Source: Urechis unicinctus
Lineage: Eukaryota > Annelida > Polychaeta > Xenopneusta > Urechidae
Reading direction: 5' to 3'
Length of the DNA: 64,000 bases
Assembly (NCBI GenBank): GCA_034190875.2
Contig: CM067351.1
Span: 4,822,426 to 4,886,425, forward strand
This document shows positions 14,455 through 28,530 of the stretch, piece by piece. The position numbers and the translations under genes were made by a program. Every line of letters begins with the position of its first letter. The stretch's first letter is position 1. A model generated the notes under the pieces. It was given only the letters and a program-made list of their open reading frames with translations, did no database searches and was not told the origin of the DNA.

Positions 14455-14740
14455 GGGGCGCCCGAGTGACTCAGTGGTTATAGTGTGTGCTTAGGAGCCT
14501 CTGGGTTCTGAGTTTGACACCCCCCCTGCCGCACTGGCTTGTCATGTGGCCAGTGACAGCAATATCCTTGCCAATTCATCTTATCATCCTCTGTTGCGAT
14601 ATCACCTGATATCTTTGCCATATTCTGTATTACTTTTCTCACAAGCCCATAGTTTTTTAGCTGGAATTTTCCCAAAAACTTGGCGGAAGGGCTAAGTTCA
14701 TTGGACTGGCGCTTACCAGAGATTTTCGCGATGAACAAAG
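14455..14740 (+). repeat. tRNA-derived SINE-like element
   Basis: The first 70 bp or so look like a tRNA head used as a polymerase III promoter. An A-box-like GTGACTCAGTGG lies at 14465-14476. A B-box-like AGTTTGACACC follows at about 14511-14521. The ends GGGGCG and CCCCCC could pair like an acceptor stem. The body after 14527 is unrelated to tRNA. I cannot place the 3' end or a target duplication, so the right boundary is approximate. The copy looks degenerate and sits in an intron of the recombinase locus. Confidence 0.5.
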
Positions 14741-15111
14741 TATCACTTATAGAAGGTCACGCGTCTATAACACATTACTGAGAAAAGCAGGCCTTCTCGT
14801 GTATTGTAACATTTAAACAAGTACACTTAGCAGCGTGACCAAGTGCATGTTCAATCAAGTTTCCCTCAAAGAAAGGGATGGGTTTATGACCCAGTAAGGG
14901 CTTGTGAACGAGCAAAAGAGAGGGCAGAAGTAATATTCAACCCCATACATTTCAAATTTAATTCACCACAGTGGCATTATAACCATAAAGCAAAGCAAGT
15001 CTTATTTCCAAAATGAATTTCTGTCCAGTCGGTATTCATACAATGTGTATGTTATGCATGAAGTACTCAGTATCTTTTGTATTATGCTTACCATACATTT
15101 TGTGTGATATA

Positions 15112-15192
15112 ACTATTAAGGAGGATGCTGAAAGGGACAATCCCAGTGACGATGAATGCATGCTAAGTGTTTCTGATGTAGATGATCTAAGC
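15112..15192 (+). other. Candidate acidic exon
   Basis: A plus-strand frame reading EDAERDNPSDDECMLSVSDV and ending Asp-Asp-Leu-Ser-Ser follows an AAG acceptor-like border. It is rich in Asp, Glu and Ser, consistent with a disordered linker upstream of the zinc fingers. The 3' splice border is unclear. Confidence 0.35.
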
Positions 15193-15282
15193 AGCTAAAT
15201 ACCTGGTGTAGAATACCCAAAATTTTAAGTATATTGTCCTAGCTGTTATACAACCTACTATTTTGGATATGTTGTTATAGCA

Positions 15283-15346
15283 GTGAGTCTGGGTCATTGA
15301 TGGGGCCTGATGAGGCCAACAAAGTCCAAACACCGCCTCCAGAAAG
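15283..15346 (+). other. Candidate linker exon
   Basis: A 64-bp segment bounded by a TATAGCAG acceptor and a GTCAGT donor encodes SESGSLMGPDEANKVQTPPP plus Glu-Arg. It is low-complexity and Pro-rich and continues the acidic linker series. No domain is recognised. Confidence 0.4.
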
Positions 15347-15481
15347 GTCAGTCTTATAAGTTTTAGTTATTATACACATCATATTCACAGCATCATATGG
15401 TGTAACTATAAAGCATGCATATCACATTGTGCAAGGTGTGATATCCACCCAACATGAACCATGCGACATCTCTCACAACAG

Positions 15482-15657
15482 TGCCCTGAATGTGACTCAA
15501 GTCTGCTATCCAATGCTCAAGACTTCTGTCTGAAGTGTAAAAAGGCAGTGATTAATTTTAATAGACATTTGGTCAGATGCATGGGAGTTTCTGGGAGGTA
15601 TCGCATATAGATATGCCTCGCCTTGTGGAAGAGAGCTACAAGCAACGATCCAGTAAA
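15482..15657 (+). pseudogene. Degenerate duplicate of the zinc-finger exon
   Basis: The segment encodes CPECDSSLL, then a zinc-finger-like CLKCKKAVINFNRHLVRCMG, then after a frame shift MPRLVEESYKQRSSK. The last two parts match the exon at 18597-18795 (CLKCKKQVINLNRHLISCMG and MPMIVADSYNQRSSK) in order and spacing. A stop and a 1-2 base shift at about 15605 break the frame. It is an intragenic exon duplicate about 3.1 kb upstream of its sister. The extra CPEC pair at the start is absent from the sister exon. It might still be an alternative exon, but the frame break makes decay more likely. Confidence 0.65.
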
Positions 15658-16942
15658 GTAAACAACAGCTCCTTGATTTTATTCGCTTAGGCTGGTATTT
15701 TAATGTTATAATTTTTATCTTGTTGATATTGATAAGATTTTCATTCACGTGACATTTAAATGCTTGCTCTGTATCAGATATGATTTTATGTTCATTATTA
15801 AATGGTTACTATCTATATACTTCTGTGTGTGAAGACTGAAAATTTTAGCTAATTTTTATACCCTTTCAAGGCGCGAGTTGCATTAATGCATCCAGTACGT
15901 CTCACCGGGATAAATATCTATGCATCCCGGAGTGCAGACTTTTAACATTGACCTCTGACCAGTGACATTTGTGGCGTTAACCAACCGAATCGTATGTGCA
16001 TGACATCGCTAAACTTTGACCCTGATAGTGAGGTGTACTTAACATTATACACATTCATCATATGAGCTAGTTATATCCTATTACACGCAAATATAGGAAC
16101 GGCGGTTTCGACTACTGGTTTCGAGTCGGCGTTCACGATTGCCGCTCTTGCGTTTGTAAACAATGTCAATGATTCGTTTATCTTCAGTGGGGCAGAATAT
16201 AGTGATAACAAATAAATATAGGCTGCAGTTGAATGGGAACGCTTGTGTGTCAAAGTATTGATGAAGATTCGGATTTTTGTAGCGATGTATGAACGAGGGG
16301 ACTGAGCTGTCACTTTCAACAGCCCACGGCGAAAGTAAAATAGAGCTGTGGCAAGAAATTGAGGGCTGCCAACTTTCATGCTGTTAGCCTTAACATGGCT
16401 CCATGACTATTTATCACAGAGATTGATCCTTGGATCTTCCTGTTTCACTTGATCTCTCATATGTATGTATACAATGAACCATGCATAAACGTCATCGGCC
16501 ATTTCCTTTGGTTGTTTCCCAGATTAGTTTCTGTTAAGGAACATACATCAAGCATCAACTCGGGTCGCAATATAATTAATGTTATTGCTGTAATAATCAT
16601 TGTCATCCTCATCATTATCAGCAATATCAGTATGATTTACTAGTATTTTAATCAGTTTTACTATTGTTGTCTGCATCTGTGTTTTGCAATGTTATTTATC
16701 TGGCATTTAATTTACAGGACAGAGGAGACGATCAGGCGCCTGTCATTACCAGTAAGTTGTATTATAGGATAGTTTTATAACTCTCATTTGATTAATTTGT
16801 TAGCACCTAAGTAATGTATGGCTTATAGCTGAACAGTTTAAAGTTTACATAATAATTAACTGATGTTTTACTGCGATCCTTGAAATCTGAAAAATACTCG
16901 TAAATTAGATTAGTTGATTATAGGCTATTTTTGTCAATGCAG

Positions 16943-17311
16943 ATAATGAAACTAAATGTGGAAGTGGTGAAGTCTGCCATGATAGTTTACAGGGAGAAGG
17001 TACGTGTCAGTATTTGTCATAACTAAGATAATTAAGATTTTAGTATATAGAATATTGTCTGTTGGCGTTGTAGCTGACTACATTGAGAGTTGTTTTGGTC
17101 AATGCTGATGATAAGACTGAATAGAAAATTGGTGCAGACTGTCACACTTGTTTACAAGGTGAAGATATTTGTTTTTCAAGAAATATTAAAGAACAATACA
17201 TTATGCTAAGTGTGTTGATTTTGATGCTGACATTTTTATGAGCAGTTGTCTATACAGATAAGGTCGAAGATGAAACAGAGGCAATCTGGCATACTTGTTC
17301 ACAAGCTGAAG
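16943..17311 (+). other. Three tandem mini-exon copies, the middle one dead
   Basis: Copy A (16943-16999, 57 bp) has an AATGCAG acceptor and a GTACGT donor. Copy C (17258-17311, 54 bp) has an ATACAG acceptor and a GTAAAT donor. Both lengths are multiples of three, so inclusion would not change the frame. Copy B (about 17109-17164) aligns with both, but its acceptor reads AATGCTG, its donor is lost and it contains a stop. Each encodes a short acidic peptide with Cys/His residues, for example DKVEDETEAIWHTCSQAE from copy C. They extend the variable linker ahead of the zinc fingers. Confidence 0.55.
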
Positions 17312-17672
17312 GTAAATATTCTTTTCAGTGGTACTGAATAATTACTTATACTCAATTCTCTGTAGTAAGGTGCCATGCATTTGATTTTCTGTACCCAGAT
17401 CTAACACTTAATGATGTTTGTGTAGACTTCGAAGCCATATTCAAGCCAGCAGTTGCAATGGTTTATATAGACTTGAAGAACACTATATAGAATGTTTTGT
17501 TTTGAGGACATATGTTTTTATTTAGCAGTCTAGGACTAATAAGGCTATGGCATGTAGAGTATTTTAATATGTGCCTAATTATGGCTGGAAAATGGACACC
17601 ATGTAGCTGGTGTGCTCCATATATATACTGTCTGTCTTCTTTTCCATTCATATCTGTGATGTCTTGTTTATA

Positions 17673-17726
17673 GAGACACCAGATTTTGAAGTTGAGATTG
17701 TCCCACCAACACCACAAAAACACAAG
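17673..17726 (+). other. Candidate linker exon
   Basis: After a TTTATAG acceptor, the frame reads ETPDFEVEIVPPTPQKHK and ends at a border that would need a GC donor (AAG/GCAATT). It is Pro- and acid-rich. No domain is recognised; it belongs to the linker series by position. Confidence 0.3.
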
Positions 17727-18175
17727 GCAATTTTCAAAGCTTTTATTTCCTTCCGTCTGTACAATGTTAACAATTTGGTATTTATCATACCCATGCTGCA
17801 TAGCATGCTACAAGTCAAAATAACACTTATTTTTGCGTTGCAGCTGACATATTTTGACACGACATCCAGCACTGGTAAACAATTCTATGGTAAGAGCTTT
17901 CACAGTATGCCTGAATTCATGTTGGCTTCTGCACAGTAAATATGACCAGCAGCACAACATGTGCACCTGTTCTGAAAAGAATGTCAAAAATTGGTTGATT
18001 TTGTCTAGCAACCAAAATCTACAGTGGGCCTCCATGGTAAATTGTGTTATTTGTCAGTGTGTTGAACATAACATATATTTATCTTATGTACAAATTAATT
18101 TGTAACTGTAACTTATGTCTTGTAGCTAGCAATATTTTTGAATATGCCTATTTATGTTTTGTGCTGTATTTTAGC

Positions 18176-18281
18176 GACTCTATTTCGATTGATACACCTA
18201 ACATCACAAAAGTAGCATCTCCAACAAAGCACCAAGAGCTTGGAGCAAAAAAAAATTACCAAAGTAGCTCTTCTAAGCAAG
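18176..18281 (+). other. Candidate Ser/Thr-rich linker exon
   Basis: The segment is bounded by a TATTTTAG acceptor and a GTTAGA donor. It encodes SDSISIDTPNITKVASPTKH and continues with a Lys/Ser-rich tail. It includes an A9 run (about 18247-18255), a likely slippage site. Confidence 0.4.
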
Positions 18282-18596
18282 TTAGAGGTTGATGATATTT
18301 CAAGTTCTCTCAGAAAACATAAAAAGTTGTGAATATTGATTAATAAACAATTTCGTGTGGTGAAGGCTTGTTTACTTTACTTGTCTGACAAAATATTGTA
18401 CACTGCCTATAAGGTTGAATGTTCGTTATTTGCTATTAAGCATGAAACTCAGCAGGTATGTGGTCACTGACAATGTGCTTGTTGTTGCTGTGTCTGGAGC
18501 TTGTTATAGGGGTCAACAGAGCCTGCTGTCTTTATGTGTTGTTTGTTGTAGCTGTTTGGTGGAAATTGAACATAATAAGTATGTCTGTTCAAACAG

Positions 18597-18795
18597 GAAA
18601 ATGAAAAGTCCTGAAGCACTCAAAGCAGTAGTAAGATCCTCAAAGAGCAAAAAGAAGACATGCTTGAAGTGCAAAAAGCAAGTCATTAATTTGAACCGAC
18701 ATTTGATTTCGTGCATGGGGGTGCAAAGAAATAACAGAAATGTTCACATCATGCCCATGATTGTAGCAGACAGTTACAATCAAAGATCAAGCAAG
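18597..18795 (+). CDS. Zinc-finger exon of the recombinase locus
   Basis: This 199-bp exon has an AAACAG acceptor and a GTAAGT donor. It encodes a basic N-terminal stretch (KSSKSKKKT-like) and a C2-H-C finger-like block CLKCKKQVINLNRHLISCMG, then MPMIVADSYNQRSSK. CxxC followed after 11-12 residues by HxxxxC resembles the degenerate C2H2 modules that accompany invertebrate tyrosine-recombinase proteins. DNA binding is an inference. It is joined in phase 0 to the finger exon at 19078. The exon at 15482 is a decayed duplicate. Confidence 0.6.
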
Positions 18796-19077
18796 GTAAG
18801 TACACTGATTGTTGATTGAACTTGGCTATCCACCATGGTTTGATTCACTGAGTTGCCAAAACTTGAAACTTGCTGCAACATTCCCTCTTTTTTTTTAATG
18901 GCCACCCCTTCTACCAGCCAAAGCTGGCCATATGCATGGTTAGAAAGGGAACCACTACATTTAAATTAGATAAGGTCACAGACAAAAGAAATGAAGTTGC
19001 ATGCCAGTTAAACAAGGTGATCAATCGGAATAAAAATAACGAATGACTAAATCTTTGTCACTCATTCTGAAATGCAG

Positions 19078-19184
19078 ACCAAGAGGCTTCTGAAGGTATG
19101 TCCGCTGTGTGAGTCTTTGCTGGTGCGCCTTGACCACCATCTCAGAAAAAAGCATCACTTGTCAAAGGATGATACCACATACAG
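19078..19184 (+). CDS. C2H2 zinc-finger exon of the recombinase locus
   Basis: This 107-bp exon (TGCAG acceptor, GTAAAG donor) encodes CPLCESLLVRLDHHLRKKHH, a classic CxxC...HxxxxxH spacing, followed by LSKDDTTY. The VRLDHHL core is typical of finger modules placed ahead of recombinase domains in marine invertebrate genomes. It ends in phase 2, compatible with the duplicated exons at 20022 and 20190. Confidence 0.65.
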
Positions 19185-19855
19185 GTAAAGTAGTCTTTGA
19201 GCATATTCATGAGCAATGGAATAGCTCATTTGAAACTTGTGTTATGTGTAGGTTCAAGTTTAGTGTGTACAGTTTTTTCGGTGGGTGCTATACATGAGAT
19301 TTGCAGATGTCTATATGAGATTAGGAGAGGTAGTTTGTGTTCTGTAAATGTTGAGAGTGTTGTACATGTAATTTGGTGTTGTATGCTGTGTATTGCCAGA
19401 ATTATGTTTGCAAAATTTCTAATATGATTATACCTAGACTAGATTTGTTTTCCTGGAATAAATGAATTCCAGTATTATCTCTGCTGCTTTTTATGCTTTT
19501 AACAGAACAGTTGCCTGTACTTTGGCAGACATAAACGGAAGTCAACTGCATTCACTTGTTCTGAGATTTGCAGAAGCTACTATTTAAAAATATTATTTAG
19601 TTGTGCGAAACTGTTTTTTTAGGCTATTTATCTAAAATCAATTGTGCTATCAATGTGCTAGATGAGGAATATAAAATACTATGGTAAAGAATAAATTCAT
19701 GTGTTTACCAAATAAGCCAACATAATCTGTAGCCAGCCCTATGGAAACAATTATCAGCTAACTGCATTTGTTGACATTATAATGGGTGGGCTACATATGC
19801 TTTGAAGTGTTTTGTAAATATTGATTGCATTACAAAATTATTTATAGAATTATAT

Positions 19856-20242
19856 GACAATATACTGCTGCATCCTTCACTTCATGTGGAGACAAGGTTT
19901 GTGTTTATGTTTTATTTGCACATCAAAGCTGTATATTTAAGCTTTGTAGTGGTTTATAAATATTGATTGCATTACAAAATTACTTTTGTTAATTTTATTA
20001 CATTATGATATGTTACTGCAGAATAACCCCGGGTCGAGCGGTGAGGCATCATGTGGAGACAAGGTTTGTGTTTATGTTTAATTTGCATATCAAAGCTGTA
20101 TATTTAAGCTTTGTAGTGGTTTTATAAATATTGATTGCATTACAAAATTACTTTTGTTAATTTTAGTACATTATAATATGTTACTGCAGGATAACCCCAG
20201 TTGCAGCAGTGAGGCATCATTCACCTTCCTATAACAACAAAG
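19856..20242 (+). repeat. Tandem exon-plus-intron duplication, about 168-bp period
   Basis: The block CATGTGGAGACAAG plus the downstream intron sequence starts at 19883 and again at 20050. The ACTGCAG acceptor recurs at 20019-20021 and 20187-20189. This gives two tandem exons, 20022-20063 (42 bp) and 20190-20242, plus a diverged third exon remnant before 19897. In the phase set by the finger exon they read ITPGRAVRHHVETR and ITPVAAVRHHSPSYNNK. The 42-bp exon is phase-symmetric, so the duplication would add 14 residues without breaking the frame. Confidence 0.75.
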
Positions 20243-20520
20243 GTATGTGTTTATATTTTGTGCATATTTACCATGCAGTGTGTTGGCAGAAGTGTACTTT
20301 CAAAAAATGGCCAGCTGTGTGAAAAAGATATTTCTATTTAATTGTAATCATCATTATTGAAAAGCCTCAAGCATGTAATGACAGTTAGTTGTCACCCATT
20401 TAATTTGATATACAAACAATAGCAGTACATTTATGATGGTTCAGATTTACATACATTGTTATTTTTTGTAATTATGACTCATTCATCTACCACAAACAGC
20501 TTATAATGTTTCTGTAGCAG

Positions 20521-21726
20521 AAGGAACTAGAAGGTTCTCAGTCATACCTAACAAGTTTCCGTGGTGGTACACTGAAACGGTCTCAGGTAGTGAAGCATTC
20601 CCTCCAAGTTTCATATCTTATGAGGCACCTGACAGGTTTTATCGACGAGGTCTATCAGCCTATTGCGAATGTTATTGAGGCTATTGGATAATGATGAATG
20701 GCTGCCTAACACTGCCAGAACTTATCTAAAGTCGCTGAAACTATTTCTAAAGTATGCAGCTGTTAGACAACATGGCTATGACTGCTCAAAGGTTAAAATA
20801 TTCGAATCTAGTCTGGGCCCATGGCTCAAATCCCTAGTGAAAAAGGACCGACAGCGTCCAAGAAACACAAGCAATCCATTGATAAACCACGATGACATCA
20901 TGGCATACATGAGCAGTGCTAGAGCAAACATAGCATCACAGCTATGCAAAGCCAAAGCTGCAATCAATCAAGTAAATCATACTATGGTAAGGGAATATCT
21001 AATTACGAGTGTTGCTCTTGCCAACTGCCATCGTACAGGATGTATAATCACTATGAGGATAGACGAGTTCTCGAAGGCCCGTCTCAGAAATGGGCATTAT
21101 GTTGTACAAGTGGTTGACCATAAAGCATCAAATACATATGGACCTGCTGATGTGGTGATGGACCAGGTCTTGCATCAGGACATGGGCAGATATATATCAT
21201 CATACAGAGTGAAGACTGCTTCATCCTTTCTTTTCATCATCTGGAACGGGACACAGCTAGATGGTGGGGCAGTGGCAGGGCTGTAACCACAGAACTTGGA
21301 CATGCAAGTGTTGCGAAAAGGTAGGGACAAAGCCCAACACGGAATGTGCAGTTACTTGAAACATGTCTGTTCCATTTTAATGAAAAAACAATGGCGGTGA
21401 TCTTGTTGAAAAATTTAGAAATGTAAGTGTGCGTCTTAGATATATTGTAGTCACTTGTGCTATTGGATGTTATTTGAAATTTTTGTTTGCTGTTCAGAAT
21501 TACAATGACTAAACTCAGACATTGGCAGCGACATAAGTTTCTGGTCTGCTGCCAGAGAAAGATAGGAATGATCTTGCATCTATAACGATGCATAGTTCTT
21601 CGGTGCAACAGAGGACATTCAACAAGTGCCTAACGACATTGAAGAATGTACGCATCTCTGCCATTTTAAAGAAGATCCTCACCGAGTCAGCTGTTGACGA
21701 GCAGGACCTAAACGACGTTGAATTTG
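20521..21726 (+). pseudogene. Tyrosine recombinase domain (Crypton-like), decayed
   Basis: Two exons (20521-21320 and 21498-21726) encode a tyrosine recombinase/integrase-fold protein. An N-terminal helical region includes NTARTYLKSLKLFLKYA. The catalytic block carries box-I Arg in CHRTG (21032-21034), the hairpin Lys in DHKASNTYGPA (21122-21124), an Arg in TKLRHW (21517-21519) and a His in LASITMHS (21591-21593). The nucleophile position in VQQRTFNK is Phe (21618-21620) where Tyr is expected. Frame breaks are needed near 20670-20690, near 21285 (AVAG to AVTTELGHAS) and near 21540-21550, so the copy cannot make one protein as it stands. In the family the domain cuts and rejoins DNA through a 3'-phosphotyrosine. 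Cryptons, which lack TIRs, are the closest match I can name; a domesticated host gene gone to ruin is the alternative. Confidence 0.72.
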
Positions 21727-22086
21727 GTATGTAAAATGAACCCCCAGTGCATGTGTAAGAGTAGAGGATAATTGATTAACATTACTTTTTATAAAAAAGC
21801 TGCTGTAATCTTTTTGGTGGATGGTATTAAATACCAAATAAATTATTCTTTTATAACAATTGTTTATAATAGCAGTTGTGCTGTATTGGAATCAGGTGTT
21901 GTAATTTGTCGAGTATGGATATATGTATGGATATATATATGTATGCATGCATGCATGCATGCAAGATGGGACTAGATGGGACTAGATGGCACCAGAATAC
22001 TGCAATTACCAATTGTGACTGTCAACCAGTGGCAATTAATTGGCAGGGTTTGCAGTCATGAATTGTTCTTGTTTTTGCTGATTTAG

Positions 22087-22144
22087 AAGTGCCTGGTTAC
22101 GACATTAAAAAAATCAAGATTGGTACTTCATCCAGCAGCAAAGG
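22087..22144 (+). other. Candidate C-terminal exon after the recombinase domain
   Basis: Following a TTTAG acceptor, the frame reads EVPGYDIKKIKIGTSSSSK and ends at a GTGTCT donor-like site. It is hydrophilic and has no recognised domain. Position suggests it is part of the recombinase gene's tail. Confidence 0.3.
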
Positions 22145-22379
22145 TGTCTATAGTATTCCAACAATAACATTCCATATAACAGTGTAGCGACAAGTTGTAT
22201 TCTGCATATTTTTGGTATATGGTCCTTATTCATACAAAAGATTAAAATCAAAAATAAATGCTAAATCGCTTGTGCATATTTTATTGATAACATAGGCATT
22301 TGAGATGCAGTAACTGAACAACATATTTATTGTGGCTAAGTGTTGAAATATTTATATGATTGTGTTATTGCTGATATAA

Positions 22380-22497
22380 GAAGCAACCAATGACTGTCCT
22401 GCACCCCGTCAGTCAGCAAACACTGACAGACCCGTGTATGAGGAGGAGGATGTTTACCCTTACCATACTGAAGACAGCACAGAGGACTGTTTCTTGG
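22380..22497 (+). other. Candidate acidic C-terminal exon
   Basis: After an ATAAG border, the frame reads EATNDCPAPRQSANTDRPVY and then an acidic segment (Glu-Glu-Glu-Asp-Val-Tyr) ending at a GTAAGC donor. A following segment near 22779-22884 could be a last exon, but all three frames there are weak. Confidence 0.35.
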
Positions 22498-22884
22498 TAA
22501 GCTTTCTTAGTAACAAAATTCAGACATTTGTAAGACCTTTACATATAATTTACTCCAATTAACACACGTATATTGAGTAGGACATTTAACTCCAACCAGA
22601 GTCAAATGTCTTTGCATATGATTATTTAACCTCCCATTTATTATGCTATACAGGAAAGTGTCAAAGCGAGTGTGCCCCAAACCGAATTTTCTGATTAAGA
22701 AATATTGTATCTCGTCACCACAGCTGGTGATGTTGGTGTAACTGGGACTACTTTGAAGGACATTGCAGAAATGACGTCTGATAAGACCTTCAGGCACTAC
22801 CTCAATTTAAATACCCTGACACTCCAGACAAGATCAGGTTTCAGCATTAGCGACATATTAAGAAAATTCGATCCAAGGGAATAG

Positions 22885-23782
22885 AAATAATTTTTTCTTT
22901 TACACACTTCAGAAAAACGTATTTGTTGTTTTTTTCTTTTTTAGTTGTTTGCCAATGTTTGGTCTGCCAGGGTATGGTGAAATGGTTGGCAGCATGTTGA
23001 AGTCACTTTGATAACTTTGTCTAAAGTTGCAGTACATCAACATCAACATCAACATGGTAAATTGTAGAATACCAACTCAGATGCAACTGTATAGTAAGTT
23101 GTATTCAGGTAATCTTAATTTGTAATGCGGTTGTATTCCTGAATGTTCCTTTAACTGACACAGCAGGGTAATAAAGTTTATCAATAGGAGTTCTGGTTTA
23201 CAGTTTTGTGCCAGTATCAGATGCAACTGCATAGTTAATTTTATTCAGGTAATCGTAATTTGTAAGGCTAAGGGTATTATTTCAAAATTTAGCCACCACT
23301 GAGATATGTTGTAATACATGTGATAGGTGGTATATTTGAGTTATTAGACTTGTAGTTGTGAGAGGAGAGATTTCATATATTAGAGCACATAAAGTTTCAC
23401 TGTGTGTAATTCTTATCACAATGCCTCACAAATAAAACTTATCATCACTGATTGTAGTTGTTTTATGTTTTCATAATTTATGGACCTCATGGCTGTTATG
23501 ATTTTTTTTAAAAATAACCAAGACACTGAGTAGGCAGCTGCGTACAAACAATAAGTACTTTATCTTCTGTACTCGCGATAAAATAATAGCAAATTGTTTT
23601 AATTGACTTAGATATAATTCTTGGACAAAATATTAGTCTGCATTCATTACAGAAATCAGAGCATGTACCATCAGAACCTATTCTGTCATGTTTGTGTGTG
23701 AGACGTATGCGTCAGTTAGACTATGCATGCCATAGCTCCACAATTCCATGTTAGGAAAAGTTAAAAGTTATGTTTATCTTAA
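22885..23782. other. Spacer between recombinase locus and transposon
   Basis: No gene. It holds a diverged direct repeat of about 50 bp (around 23080-23130 and 23217-23268, sharing CAGATGCAACTG and TTATTCAGGTAAT-like blocks) and ends with the left TTAA (23779-23782) of the Kolobok-like element. Confidence 0.6.
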
Positions 23783-23807
23783 AGAGACTGTTCAGCCCCA
23801 TATAAGG
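23783..23807 (+). repeat. Left terminal inverted repeat
   Basis: 25 bp immediately inside the left TTAA. It matches the right terminus at 23 of 25 positions (differences at positions 5 and 16 of the repeat). Confidence 0.95.
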
Positions 23808-23813
23808 AAAGTG

Positions 23814-23838
23814 GTTGCCTAGCAAGCTGCTTGGTAAC
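23814..23838. promoter_or_regulatory. Subterminal palindrome, X-box-like
   Basis: GTTGCCTAGCAAG followed by CTGCTTGGTAAC forms an imperfect palindrome 31 bp inside the left end. GTTGCC-N-RGCAA resembles the X-box bound by RFX factors, and subterminal palindromes can also bind transposase. It lies about 170 bp ahead of the transposase ATG. Function is inferred from resemblance only. Confidence 0.3.
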
Positions 23839-24003
23839 AGCACCTTGGAAACCAAAAATGTTACATTTTCAGACTTTCACTCGCTACGCGGCGCTGCGGT
23901 CTTTGAAAGTAGATCCTAACTTCCGCCGTCTGCTGTTTTGTTGTTGTTGTGAGAAATTACGCTTGCGAGCTCGGCGCCGCCATCATTTTTGTGCATTTTG
24001 ATC

Positions 24004-28524
<4,521 letters not shown>

Positions 28525-28530
28525 TCAAGT

